Below, piece after piece: positions 11,581-22,784 of a stretch of DNA of 64,000 bases. Source of the DNA: Ryuthela nishihirai (Eukaryota; Arthropoda; Arachnida; Araneae; Heptathelidae); the NCBI GenBank assembly GCA_038380435.1, contig JAWZYU010000011.1, positions 85,908,501 through 85,972,500 of the forward strand, read 5' to 3'. The translations under genes were made by a program, and so were the position numbers. The number at the start of each line of letters is the position of its first letter. Positions within the stretch are counted from its first letter, which is position 1. The notes under the pieces are model-generated. The model worked only from the letters and a program-made list of their open reading frames with translations. It was not told where the DNA came from and did not search any database.

Positions 11581-13011
11581 CACTAACTTGTCTGGTAAAA
11601 TTATGTCTATCAAAAGTATGGATTACCTGAAGAGTTAGTTCACCTGATGATTAACACCAAGTAGTGTTCAAACGTTTTAAAACCTGCGATTGATTTACCA
11701 TTACAAGTGTAATTACATAGATAGAAAGGTTTAAAAAATACTTGCCACTTTTCAGTCATATGAGAGTGTCAAAATAATTGTTCCACCATACCTTTCAATC
11801 GCCGAACATAACGATTTCCATTAAATGAAAGCTTGTGACCAATGTCAGACTAAAGATTTACTTCCGCTTTCTTCCACCCTAAAAAGTGGAAGTTAAAAAT
11901 ATCCTTCCACCCTACCATCGATGTGATGGGCTATACGTCCAATGTAAGGGGGTGACCGAGTGTCAGAGGTTATAAATTTAATCCTCATGCGTTATTTTCC
12001 TTCCTCAAAGCGGTCGGTAAATACAGATAAATGTTTAAATATCTTTAAAACTGTAAGGACCTAACGTAACTAATTCTGCGTCAAGCGAAAACTTCCGACA
12101 TGGGAAGTGCTACAGGTTATAAAAATAAAATACTTCTCTTCCCCCTACAATTAGGGAATTTTGTAAATTATTTTTCCACTATATATATATTCCAGCAGCA
12201 AGAACTCTGGCAGTGCGCCAGGCTCGTAACTGCAGATTCGAGTCCCATTTGTTCAAGCTTTCAGATTTATCCGAGTGAACACCCATCCTGCTCTGTCAAA
12301 GAGGAGACATCAATGAGCTTTGAAAGGTAAGTAGCTCGAATTCGGCGTAATACCATGTTCCTTGCAGGAAATCCAGGGCCGGATCCGAAACAGTCTTTAG
12401 GAGGTAGCCGCGATAAAAGATGTAATTTGAAAAGGAACCCAAATAGGTCCGCTGTCGAAAATATGGATTTCACAGCTTTACTAGAGCTTTTGGGCAAGAA
12501 ACAGCCTATTTTTCTTAATTCCCTTGGACACAAAAGCAATTTAATAAAATATGATTACACCTATCCCTCGATTTACACTGCATATAGGTTCCGTGATATC
12601 ACCGCGAAAATCGAAACCATACAATTCTAGACTATTAAGATTCCATACAAATCGAGAATAAAACAAATTGAATTGCTTTGTATAGAAACTCTCATAAGGA
12701 ATGATTCCAAAGAAGAAAAATTCCTTGTTACGAATAAAACGTACGTTATAAATTTCATATCTAAATAAAACTTTCAATCCGAGATAGAAGAGATAAATAT
12801 TTCGTTATAAATAGAATAGAGTCATTTCCCTACATCATTAAAGAGGCAAGAAATCAACTAATTAAAATTATTTGAAGTAGAGAGCGGGATTTCAATCGCA
12901 GTCGACCAAAAATATTCAGCTTAACTGAATGGCGAGGAGGAAAGATTTTTCAATCCTACGAGTGGCGTTCAAGAAGTTCTTGACATGCATTTGCAGAATA
13001 ACCATTGTAAT
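11581..13011 (-). other. Intron sequence with one SINE A head scrap
   Basis: No coding sequence is recognised. At 12200-12255 the plus strand reads GCGCCAGGCTCGTAACTGCAG followed by the B box ATTCGAGTCCC, matching the tRNA-derived head of SINE A, so this is a short remnant in plus orientation. Confidence 0.5.
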
Positions 13012-14211
13012 TACACCGAAGAGCCGAAACATTATGACCATCTGCCTAATATTTTGGTCCTTCACGTGCAGCCAAAACAGCTGTTTCCCAGCGAGGCATG
13101 GACGATACAAGATTTCTAATGATGTTCGTACTAGATACCACAAGACATGTTGCCAGCAGATCCTTTAACTGTTGCAAGTTACGTGGTTGAGCCGCCGCAG
13201 ATCGGATATGCTGTTCCAACACAAACCAAAGATGCTCGATTGGATTGATATCTGGATAATTGAGGCCAGGGCAATACCTGGAAGTCATGTTCCATGAACC
13301 ATTCTCTAACAATCCCGGCAGTGTGGCATGGCACATTATCCTGCTGAAATAAGCCATTGCTAGAGGGCAATACCATTGCAATGAAAGGATGTACCTGGTC
13401 TGCAATGATGTTTAGGTAGGTGGTAAACGCCTTAGTTTCCTGAACATGAATGACTGGACCTATGATTTCCCAGTAGAACATTGCCCAAAGCAATACGCAT
13501 CCTCCACCGGCTCGTTTTCGTCCCACGGTGAATCCTGGTGCCAACATTTCCCCAGGTAAACGACGCACACGTACCCGGCCGTCTACATGGTGCAACAGGA
13601 AACGAGATTCATCGGACCAGACGACCTTTCAATCATTCAAGGTCCAGTTTTGATGCTTGCATGCCCATTGTAGGTATTTTCGACGGTGAACCGAGGTTAA
13701 CATGGGTACTCGAAGTGGCCTGTGGCTACACAGTCCCATTTTCAGCAAGGTTTGATGTACTGTGTGTTGTGACATTACTCCCGTCACCAGCATTCAAATT
13801 ACGGACGAGTTGTGCCACAGTATTCCTTCTGTTGGCTCTTACCATACGGGATAGCCTTCGCTCACCTCTAGCATCGATGATGCTGTGGTCAGCCCACACC
13901 TTGCCGGTGGTTTTTTCCTCCTCGGACCACTTTTTTGAAGATACTAGCCATGGCTGATCATAAGCACCCCACAAGCCTTGCAGTCTCTGAAATGCTCTGA
14001 CCCAGTTGTCTGGCCATTCAATTTGGCCTTTGTCAAACTCACTTATGTCCGCTGCTTTCCCTCCCCCATCTGAAGAATAACACTGATTAACAAAGCTCTG
14101 CATCAGGTGTTATTTAGTTTCATGACCTTCACACGAGCCGTCGTTTACCTGCAGTTGCTTCGATTTGCATAAAAAAAAATCCTGGTCATAACTGTTTGGC
14201 TCTTCGGTGTA
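13012..14211 (-). mobile_element. Tc1-family DNA transposon with both ends, inactive
   Basis: A 1200 bp element with inverted ends beginning TACACCGAAGAGCC at 13012 and ending with its complement at 14211, giving about 30 bp terminal repeats and TA at each edge. The minus-strand transposase shows WSDESRF (first catalytic Asp, about 13600), FQQDNVPCH (second Asp, about 13345) and NPIEHLW (Glu, about 13250), which is the DDE order of Tc1 transposases. The frame is interrupted by several frameshifts. The N-terminal region has SEFDKGQIE near 14040. A sister copy lies at 59449. It is in the 19.7 kb receptor intron. Confidence 0.85.
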
Positions 14212-14967
14212 CTTCAACGAAACCTTTCTAACTTTCAAAGTGCTTCCCTCCAGAATCTATGCAAAGTTTCCGATCCCTACACCAATTCCGAAAATCTTTA
14301 TGGTTCTCCTGTTGAGGAATACTCCACAATTCTGAATAAACTCATTTCATAAGGTCTTGCACCCTTAAAAAAAAAGGCTGCTGCATCAAGTTTTTTTTAA
14401 TTTTGGAAACAAATCGCATGGTGCAAGATCTGGTGAATATTCAGGATGGAGTAACCGTTTTATATTTTCCTGCTCCAGATAGGCCGTACCTTGCCGGTTT
14501 TGTGAGCACTGGCATTGTCATGAAGGAGAACCCTTGATACGTCTGTTAATGGACACTGCTCCTTAACTATTTTGGGCAAAACATTGGTGTAGTATTGTCC
14601 ATTTATAATTTTTTTGTAGTAAGGTGTCCAGAAATATCATTCCTTGGGAATTTAAAAAATGTCGGAAATACTCTCCCTTTAGCGAAAGTCTTGTTATAGG
14701 ATTTGGGTACGCTGTTCAACTTCCAACCTAATAGTTTTATTATATAATTCCCATAAAGATCACCAACTAAGTCTGTCATGTGACAATGTAACAGTTTGGG
14801 GCCACTAGGTTCAAACATTACCAACATCCACTTGCAGGAGTCGACTTTTTTGCTGTTCTGTCAGTTTGTGGGGTACCTATTTGGTACCCATCTGTCAGAA
14901 CTTTAAATTGATGAATAATTGTTTGCACACTGCCAATTGGTACACTGACATCTAAATATATTACCTG
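14212..14967 (-). pseudogene. Mariner transposase, C-terminal two thirds
   Basis: On the minus strand this contains the second DNA-binding helix region (YLDVSVPIGSVQTIIHQ, about 14960-14905), HDNASAHKTGKV (about 14525) and YSPDLAPCDLFPKLKK (about 14440). It ends with CRDRKLCIDSGGKHFES near 14260. The third acidic residue is Asp in a PCD context, which marks mariner proper (DD34D) rather than Tc1. Stops and frameshifts are frequent. The matching N-terminal part is at 22785-23035, on the far side of an inserted LINE. Confidence 0.7.
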
Positions 14968-14982
14968 AACGGTTTATGTGGG
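14968..14982. repeat. Left target-site duplication of the I-like LINE
   Basis: AACGGTTTATGTGGG here matches AACGGTTATGTGGG at 22771-22784, with one extra T. Both lie in mariner sequence that becomes continuous when the intervening DNA is removed. Confidence 0.8.
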
Positions 14983-15122
14983 GGACTCTCTTGATTTCGT
15001 TGTGTGCAGTCGCGTTTCGCTGTGCTACAAGTAAAGGCGGGAAGAGCGGCCATCTTGGAAATTTTAGCAATCTTCTCATTTTTCTTGTTTTCTAGTGTTT
15101 TCACCAGTTTTTCTCCAGTGTT

Positions 15123-16725
15123 ATGTCGACCATTTCCTCTTCAGAGGAGAATATGATGTCGCAAGGAAAGGTGAGTGGTGCCAAAGTGAACAACGGATCT
15201 GCTACCAAGGTCTTCCAAGCCAGCCGACCATCACTAGCCAAGTCTTATGCCACAGCACTGAGTTGTCAGGGAAGTCAAAGTACCAGTTGCAATGTCACTA
15301 ATCAGTCATCTTCAAGTGTTGATAATATTAATGTAGTAATAATTTTGTTATGCATGATGATGTTCCTATTTCAGATCCGGTTCCAGTTTCCGATTCTGTT
15401 GACTCGCACTATGAAAGTACCGGATTCGTAGTACCAGGTTATAACACGAAAAAACAAATTATCTAGTTCCTCTGATGTGAGAGTGTTCAGATCCACCCAT
15501 CAACAGTTATATTAATGTACTGGTGTTTTCCAAGCCAACTTCTAGGCTTAAGGACTTAAATCCAAATCTGTTAGCTACTGAGGTGGAAAGTATCGTTGGC
15601 TCGCACATTGAGCACCGATTCACACTCAAGGAAGAGCTTTTGGTAAAAGTCAAATCGCAAAGCTTGGCAAACAAACTCCTGTCTACAAAGTTCATTGCTG
15701 ATGTACCTGTTTCCAGCACGTATCCTTCATTTAAGAGCCCTTATGGCATAATTACTAATGTAGATAAATTTTACACAAATGAATCAATTTTGCTTGCTTT
15801 AGAATCCTATGTTAGTAAGGTTAAACGTTTATCTTATGCAGTTAAAAGTGATAAGCATGGGTTTCTTAGAAGAGACTCCTCTAGTGTAATATTGCAATTT
15901 AAATCTTTTCCTCTGCCAGAAAAAGAGAAAGTTGGTTTCTGCATTCACAATGTGGAGCCATATACCCAACCGCCAGCACAGTGCTTCAATTGTCAACGAT
16001 ACGGTCATGTGCAACAAGTTTGTCACAGTAAGACAAGGTGTAAATTCTGCGCAGAAAATCACCATTCCAAAGAATGCCCTAAAGACCGACCGCTCCTCTG
16101 CTGCAATTGTGGAGGCGAACACGTCGCTACCTACGGGCAGTGTCCAGCCAGGTTAAGGGCTCTCAATAGAAAAAAGGACAACCTTGAGTACTTACAAGGT
16201 CTCTCCGGATCCTGTACCAAAACAAGCATCACAAAAACCGCCTACTGAACTTTCTCCTACTAGTAAGAATAGCTCCTCTGCTACTTCCACGGCGAAGAAG
16301 AGCAAGCATTCAAATGAGACTCCTTTACTTTCATCTACAGAGGTTGAAAATGCATCTGCTGTAGTGTCTATTCAACTAGACAAGTTGCTTTCTCCTACAA
16401 CCACACCGAAGAAGCTTTCCAGGTCTAGGAAGAAGACTCATCCCTCTTCCAAAACCAGCTTCACCACTACCGAGGAGGATATCCAGAGTATGCCCACTAC
16501 CAGTGCCAATTATTCTCCAAAATTCAGCACCAGGAAAGCAAGATTGAATTATCTTAAGAGAAGAAACTCCACTCCTAAGAAATCTCCTTACACTGTCAAA
16601 AACAACTTAGAACTCAAACCTCTGCTACAGCTCTTGGAATTGTGCTCAAGAGTTGTCACAAATTTGGTTCCTAGGAAGAAACATGGACTGGAAGTCAAAT
16701 TTCTGCTCAGCATGATCACCCTGGT
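15123..16725 (+). pseudogene. LINE ORF1 (gag-like nucleic-acid-binding protein)
   Basis: The likely start is MSTISSSEENMMSQGK at 15123. The longest intact part is 15523-16248. The chain carries three zinc knuckles in a row: CFNCQRYGHVQQVC (15982-16023, CX2CX4HX4C), CKFCAENHHSKEC, and CNCGGEHVATYGQC, as in I-type gag proteins that coat the element's RNA. After a frameshift near 16200-16248 a Ser/Thr/Lys-rich tail continues in another frame (16184-16747), reaching the start of ORF2. A further frameshift lies between 15431 and 15523. The tail is low-complexity and probably disordered. Confidence 0.7.
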
Positions 16726-16739
16726 TCTACAGAGCTACA

Positions 16740-17406
16740 ATGGCTAGTTTCTCTTCCCTCTTCTGTCTTCAGTGGAACTGTCTTAGTTTTCCTAACAAGA
16801 AGAGTCTTCTGCAGAACCAACTGGGTGGCTATCTGCCACCTGTGATTGCATTACAGGAAGCTAGAATTAGGCCTAGCTTTAAGCTTTCACCCTATGTTGT
16901 GTTTCGTGATAACTCGAACATTAATCCTCACTTGTCTGTCTTGCTAGTGAAAAAGAATGTTCCTTAATATCCAGTATTGCTACCTAAAACATGATTATAT
17001 GTCTATATCTGCTGTTACTGTTAGATGGTTAAATGTGCAAATCACAATTTTTAATTTATATTTGTATCAATCTGCTGAATTGGATATTAATGCCGTGCTG
17101 GTTGACTTTGCCCAGTTGGAACATTTGGATTCTAATCCTAAGATCTTTCTGGGTGACTTCAACTCCCACAATCCAATTTGGGGTGGTTCTACCCTTGATC
17201 ACAGGGGCCGCCTTTTCGAACTAGTTTTCGACTCTCTGGACCTCACATGTCTTAATGATGGTTCACCTACCTACTCGAATCTACTTTCACATACAACCAT
17301 AGATCTCACTTTTTTCTCGCCCTCGCTGATACACCTTTTTCAGTGGAGGGTGGGAGGGGATTTATGGTTGAATGACAATTACCCCCATTTTTATTTTTTC
17401 GACTAA
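16740..17406 (+). pseudogene. LINE ORF2 endonuclease domain
   Basis: Starts MASFSSLFCLQWNCLSFPNKK, the usual opening of an apurinic-type LINE endonuclease, with the catalytic Glu in ALQEARI (about 16850). After a frameshift near 16960, FLGDFNSHNPIWGG (about 17150) and TTIDLTFFSP (about 17300) follow. The domain nicks target DNA to prime reverse transcription. The expected C-terminal SDH motif is corrupted (the frame reads NDNYPHF at about 17370). Confidence 0.7.
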
Positions 17407-17699
17407 ATGTACCTCTTCCAGGTACATTGATTGGGATTATTTTTCGGTTCAGTGTAACCACATTGATCTCAACTCTCCTGAGTTTCCTAAATTTTCTCAA
17501 AAACTGATTCTACTATCAAGGCTACCTTTTCTAAGAAAACATTGAAAGGGAATGTCAGATATTCTCCTGTTGTCAACCAGCAGTTGGCTTTACATAAAAG
17601 GGCTACAAATAAATTTAAGAGATCAAGGAAACTGACGCTGTTGACATTCAACGTAGTAATGCTAAGTTAAGAAGACTTCTTTCCACTTTCACTAGAAAC

Positions 17700-18934
17700 A
17701 AATGGCATCAGTTTGTTAGAAACCTAGACCCTAGGATAGACTCCAAACTTGTCTGGGCTCAAGTTAGGAATATCAAATTATTCACTCAACCTACCCAACC
17801 ATGGCAGGCCTATTTAATAAGGAACAATCTACCTCCTGCAAATGGGGCAGAGGCTTTTCTTAACAAATTTTTTCCTCCATCTCCATTTGTTAATTCTGCA
17901 ACTTTTAATAGGCATATTCAGGTGCTTGTAAGAAGATTTAATCCATATGCTCCATGCAGGGAACCTCTCTTAAACCTACCTTTCTCCTTTGAGGAGTTTG
18001 TAATTGCTCTCAAATCATTCACAAAGAATACCACACCAGGCCCTGACAGGATCACATATAAACACTTGAAGGCTCTTTCCACTAATGCTCACATTGCCTT
18101 ATTGAAACACTAACTATATTTGGAAATCGGACATTTCCTAATGAATGGAGAGAGATTTATGTTCTTCCTCTCCTTAAACCTGGCAAATCACCTATTGAGT
18201 TAGACTCGTACAGGCCAATCTCTTGTGTTTTGAAGGTCTTTGAGAGACTTGTTCAAAACAGACTCAACTACTACCTGGGAAAACGTGGCATTCTACATGA
18301 ATGCCAGACAGGTTTCAGTAAACATCATTCATGTTTAGATAATATTTGTGATCTCATTTCTTCTGCAGAGATCCCTTCTATCAGAAGGGCTACTGCATCT
18401 GTATTTATTGATCTAAAATCTGCTTTTGACTGTCACACACTGGACTCTTATTCAAACTTGCTAAAATTGGACTAAATGGTCCTATCTTCCACTTTCTCAG
18501 AAATTTTTTTAACCGAGAGCCCAATAAAACTCAGGAGAGTTAAATTGGGAAAGGACTTCTCCAAACCACTGAAAGTGGGTACTCCACAGGGTTCTTGTCT
18601 TTCCCCACTATTATTCAATATCATGCTCTCTGATTTGCCATATTATATTCCGAAGGGAATCCAATTCTCTATCTTTGCTGATGATATCTGCTTCTGGATC
18701 ACAGGAAAGGATTTGAATTTTCTAGCTTCTAAACTTCAAGAGGCCCTTGATATCTTTTATGACTACACTCAACACTGGGGACTTAATATCTCCATATATA
18801 AGTCTGCTATTCTTCCCATCACTAGGAAAATTGTTCCGAGAGGTTTGCCTCTTCTCACTATAAATAACACCTCCTTGCCAATAGTGAACTCCTTCAAATT
18901 CTTGGGGATAACTATCGATAAGAGACTTACTTGA
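17700..18934 (+). pseudogene. LINE ORF2 reverse transcriptase domain
   Basis: Order of recognisable motifs: PGPDRITYKHLKAL (about 18040), LLKPGKSPIELDSYRPISC (about 18175), FERLVQNRLNYYL with CQTGFSKHHSCLDN (18240-18340), VFIDLKSAFD (about 18405), GTPQGSCLSPLLFNIMLSDL (about 18575), and the catalytic FADD at 18674-18685. At least two stops or frameshifts (near 18110 and 18475) break the frame. The frame at 18476-18934 is the longest intact piece. Confidence 0.8.
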
Positions 18935-19439
18935 AGACCACACATTTTGGATCTCAAACATAAATCGACTAAATGGATTAATCTCATTCACACACTCACA
19001 CTATTTGAAAGGTTCTAATGATAAAGTACTTGCTCATTTTGCAAGAGCTTTTGTTTCTACTAGATTGGAATATGGACTAGCCATATTTAATACTGCTGCA
19101 CCACTAATCTTAAAGTTTTAGATTCCATCCTTAATAAGGTCAATGGATGCATATTAGGTCTGAAGAAATGTACCAACTCTCTAGCAGTTCAAGCAGAAGC
19201 AGGTAGTCTTCCTACTGCTGTCAGGCTACATAGGCTTCTATATAAACATTTCACTAAACTCTTTGCTTCCTGTCCCACTCATCCTTTTATTAAAAGGATC
19301 CTTGATTCCAATAATTTCTCTCCTACAATCAATGTTCTTAGAAATAATCCATTTTACAACAGCAATACATTTAAACACTTTCAACCCTTCCCCTACTCCT
19401 TTTTGGACTAGACTTTCACCACAATTCCACTCAACTATC

Positions 19440-20035
19440 TCCTCACAGGGCAGGAAAAGGGATTGTTCCACACAGGAACTATTGCAAACCTCGCTGTCCT
19501 AGCTGCATTTATAATACCTGACTTACGCTTCGAAAGAGGTTTTAGATTATCTTCTGCACAATCCAGTACACAGGCTGAACTCTCAGCTATCTTGGAAGCC
19601 CTGAAATAGGCTACTGACACTACAATTGGTAACTTAAATATTCTCACTGACTCCAGAGCTGCAATTCAGTACCTCAATTCAGCCCAAATTGATTGGTTTG
19701 ATAAATTCTATCATTACCAAATATCTAGGCTTAGCCATAATATTTTAGCTAGGGGCTCAGATCTACAATTCATTTGTATTCCTTCTCACGTGGGAATCAT
19801 TGGTAATGAAATGGTAGACACTGTTGCAAAAAATCCATTAAGATTACCATCTCCTAATCTTCAATCCTACATTCCACTCAATGTACATTTTAAACAATTT
19901 GACTCCTATGTCTGTTCTCATTACAATGACATTTGGGCCATAAAAGCTACTATCAATCTACACAGGTATAACATTGAATTTTTTTTATCAAACAATTGTT
20001 CCTACATTTTTTACCCAAGAGACCTCAGTCCATGA
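19440..20035 (+). pseudogene. LINE ORF2 RNase H domain and C-terminus
   Basis: RNase H signatures are in order: AELSAILEAL (catalytic Glu, about 19575), LTDSRAAIQYL (Asp, about 19645), and PSHVGIIGNEMVDTVAK (about 19780-19830). Frameshifts and stops interrupt it. The domain removes the RNA strand after first-strand synthesis. Its presence separates this element from the RTE-like LINEs elsewhere in the window, which lack it. Confidence 0.75.
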
Positions 20036-20603
20036 TACATAGACTCAGAACTGTGAAAGAATCTCAATTATTATTTATATCACTCTAAACAAGTCAATTC
20101 TCCTGACTGACACTTGTAAGGTTCCAGATTGAGCACTTCCTCTTACACTGCACAAAATATGATCAGGAGAGAATCATTTTATTTCAATTTCACTACACTC
20201 CTCCATTTACCTTGAGCACTATCCTCTCCCCCCACTTCCTTGATTAAGGAGCATTTCTATGCCCTTGCTGACTTCCTTTCTTCTGGTAGGTTTTTGTAGA
20301 TTTATTTGAGCTTACCATGAAGCTTTTTCCTGCCATTCGGCCTTATCCTGTTTTTAGTTTCTGTTTTGTTTCCTTTTTGTTTATCTTTTCTATATTTTTG
20401 GTTTTGTCCAAAGAATTACCTTTTCATTAATTTTCTATTTTTTTATCACACCTTTAACTTTGTTTTTAAATGTAAGAAAATTTCCTAATTGACACTCTCT
20501 ACACCATTAAGTGAATAATGCAATATAATCCTTTCAGATAATTATAGTCTGGACTTTTTATTTTCTTCACACCGATCTTCAGATCTGTACATATGATTTC
20601 AGC

Positions 20604-21726
20604 CATGTACTTTTCAGTGCTTGACCGATTTTATTTTTTATCCTTACATTGATATGAAAATTTCAATGACCTTTGACCTTTTCACTTTTCTGTTTAAACT
20701 ATTAAAAATTCTACCATGTACTTCTCAGTACATGACATACATTCAATTTTAATTTAATTATTGTTTACATATTGTTTTTTCTGACCTTCATTCATCTGAT
20801 CTTTCATAATATAAGACAAACATTGCTGTAGGTTGTTAATTTTTACTTTTATTTCCTACCTTAGATCCTCATTTTCTAATTTTTCAGTCAGGTATATATG
20901 GGAATTAATTGTTTTTTAAATCCTTTAACCTTGTCTCAATGAATTTTGAATACTACTATAAACATTTTCAAATGGATCAACTACATAATTTAACCTGCCT
21001 TGTACTATCAGCACAAGACAGACAAATGCAATATTAATTTCCTTTCTCTTAATTTATTCTGTGTCACTTGCACTAATCTAAAACTGCTACCATGTACTTC
21101 TCAGTATATGATGAGCTTCAACTATTTAATTTTATTTTCTGTGTTTTTGCACTAATCTAAAACTGCTACCATGTACTTCTCAGTATATGATGAGCTTCAA
21201 CTATTTAATTTTATTTTCTGTGTTTTTGCACTAATCTAAAACTGCTACCATGTACTTCTCAGTATATGATGAGCTTCAACTATTTAATTTTATTTTCTGT
21301 GTTTTTGCACTAATCTAAAACTGCTACCATGTACTTCTCAGTATATGATGAGCTTCAACTATTTAATTTTATTTTCTGTGTTTTTGCACTAATCTAAAAC
21401 TGCTACCATGTACTTCTCAGTATATGATGAGCTTCAACTATTTAATTTTATTTTCTGTGTTTTTGCACTAATCTAAAACTGCTACCATGTACTTCTCAGT
21501 ATATGATGAGCTTCAACTATTTAATTTTATTTTCTGTGTTTTTGCACTATTCTAAAACTGCTGTCATGCACTTTTCAGTACATGATTAGGCAGCAATATT
21601 TTAGATTTTATATTATCCTAATTATTACTGTATTTTTTTTTATCCCAACTATATGCTGGTCTGTACACTAATTCTTTTAATTTTAATATTGATGATTTTA
21701 CTAAGTCATGCACTTTTCAGTGCATA
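20604..21726 (+). repeat. Recurrent hairpin motif, ten copies
   Basis: The core CATGYACT-TYTC-AGTRYATG occurs at 20604, 20715, once in each of the six 79 bp units, and at 21565 and 21707. The copy at 20715-20734 is a perfect 8 bp stem with a TCTC loop. At 21707 both arms change (C with G in place of T with A), keeping seven pairs. The array copies have one G-U pair. The copies at 20604 and 21565 contain a mismatch. Confidence 0.7.
21084..21557 (+). repeat. 79 bp tandem repeat, six copies
   Basis: Near-identical units start at CTGCTACCATG, positions 21084, 21163, 21242, 21321, 21400 and 21479. A degenerate seventh begins at 21558. Each unit carries one copy of the hairpin CATGTACT-TCTC-AGTATATG. 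The near-identity implies recent expansion relative to the decay of the ORFs. Confidence 0.95.
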
Positions 21727-22194
21727 ATTTTCTAATTAATAGAATTTCCGTCATAGAGTTTAGTTTTAAATATTGATTAACAGTTTGACATGTTCTTTTT
21801 AGAAAAAGTCTTATTTATTTTGTTCATTTTACTTTGTTTTATCATGCTCTGTAACATGAGTAATTTCTTTGAAAATACACTCATATACAGAGCATTAACA
21901 GATCACTTGAAATTCCTCACCTTGTCTCCTCGCCTCGGTCGCCCGTCATTGACCAATGAGAATTCACCATTTTCGAATTTTCATTGGCTGAGCTTACTCG
22001 CTTTGAAAGTTTCCACTTTCCTACTTTATGACTGACACATTAAATATAGTAGGTCAATCCAGTCTATTTTAACTCGTAATTACTTATTAACTTTTATTTA
22101 ATTATTATTCTGACTTATTCTTCAGAATTTTGCTCTGTTTATAAATATTGATCTACCTTGCGCTACGTATGGACCGATCTTGTTCTACTCGGAA

Positions 22195-22235
22195 CAAGAA
22201 AATGAGTACAACGATACTTTGAACTCATTTTCTTG
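22195..22235. repeat. Inverted repeat, 13 bp arms
   Basis: CAAGAAAATGAGT at 22195-22207 and its exact complement ACTCATTTTCTTG at 22223-22235, inside the LINE 3' region. Confidence 0.85.
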
Positions 22236-22395
22236 AGTTCGTGAATAACTTCATTTTATTATTTTGACATTACTTTTGTCATTAACCCATGTGATGTTAC
22301 AGAATTGAATTGATATTTCAATTGAACGATTGAACAACTTTCATTTTGAAGGAATTTCAGCAGATAGTCGTATGCTTCCGGTTGTGGCTGGCTGG

Positions 22396-22432
22396 CCAAT
22401 GAGAATTCAGTCGAATCGGGAATTCTCATTGG
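22396..22432. repeat. Inverted repeat with CCAAT cores
   Basis: CCAATGAGAATTC (22396-22408) and its exact complement GAATTCTCATTGG (22420-22432). The same 13-mer also occurs once near 21954, so three CCAAT-containing copies lie within 480 bp of LINE 3' sequence. Confidence 0.8.
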
Positions 22433-22725
22433 TCACAGGCTGTCCACACCGGATGTTTACTTTTCGCAAAGTTTGTTTTGTACTGCCTCATTTTCCTGTT
22501 TATTTTGGAATTTGTTATTCTCTAAAAAGCTTCAACTTCAATTGTATGTAGAGGAACTGGGGAAGCACCTCTTCTACATACCTAAGGTACCTATATTTAT
22601 TTATTTTATTAATTCTAAGGTATATAATTTTTCAAAGGTGACTGATTAATGACCAACTTATCCGGTGCGATGTCTATGGCTAACCAGTGTTATGGCCTGT
22701 TTGAATAGGCTCCCTTATATGGGGA

Positions 22726-22742
22726 GGCCTTACAGTAAGGCC
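22726..22742. repeat. Terminal stem near LINE 3' end
   Basis: GGCCTTAC-A-GTAAGGCC is a perfect 8 bp palindrome around one base, ending 28 bp before the LINE terminus. A position so near the end suits a recognition structure for the reverse transcriptase, but that is inference. Confidence 0.6.
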
Positions 22743-22770
22743 AGAAAATCTGCAAAGTTTAAACAACAAC

Positions 22771-22784
22771 AACGGTTATGTGGG
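22771..22784. repeat. Right target-site duplication of the I-like LINE
   Basis: AACGGTTATGTGGG, the partner of 14968-14982. Confidence 0.8.

Larger units (their letters stand above)
14983..22770 (+). mobile_element. I-like LINE with RNase H, about 7.8 kb, inactive
   Basis: Apparently full-length non-LTR retrotransposon. It begins GGACTCTCTTGATTTCG directly after the left target duplication and ends in an (AAC)n tail directly before the right one. The order is ORF1 with three zinc knuckles (15123-16725), then endonuclease, reverse transcriptase and RNase H (16740-20035), then a 3' region of 2.7 kb. An RNase H domain with this gag type places it in the I/R1/LOA-like group. Multiple stops and frameshifts in ORF2 mean it is dead. 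It inserted into a mariner. Confidence 0.8.
20036..22770 (+). other. 3' untranslated region of the I-like LINE
   Basis: About 2.7 kb, T-rich on the plus strand and without protein-like frames. It carries a 79 bp tandem array (21084-21557), recurrent short hairpins, three longer inverted repeats (22195-22235, 22396-22432, 22544-22581) and a short terminal stem at 22726-22742. It ends in an AAACAACAAC tail. Its extent is fixed by the right target duplication. Confidence 0.65.

Noticed and set aside
13538..13957. Plus-strand 139-codon frame as a gene
   Set aside because: It is antisense to the Tc1 transposase, which carries DDE motifs on the minus strand.
15829..16122. Minus-strand frame as a gene
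   Set aside because: It lies opposite the zinc-knuckle region of the LINE ORF1, whose plus-strand reading is clearly the real one.
21084..21557. CRISPR array
   Set aside because: The whole 79 bp unit repeats with no unique spacers, and the genome is eukaryotic.
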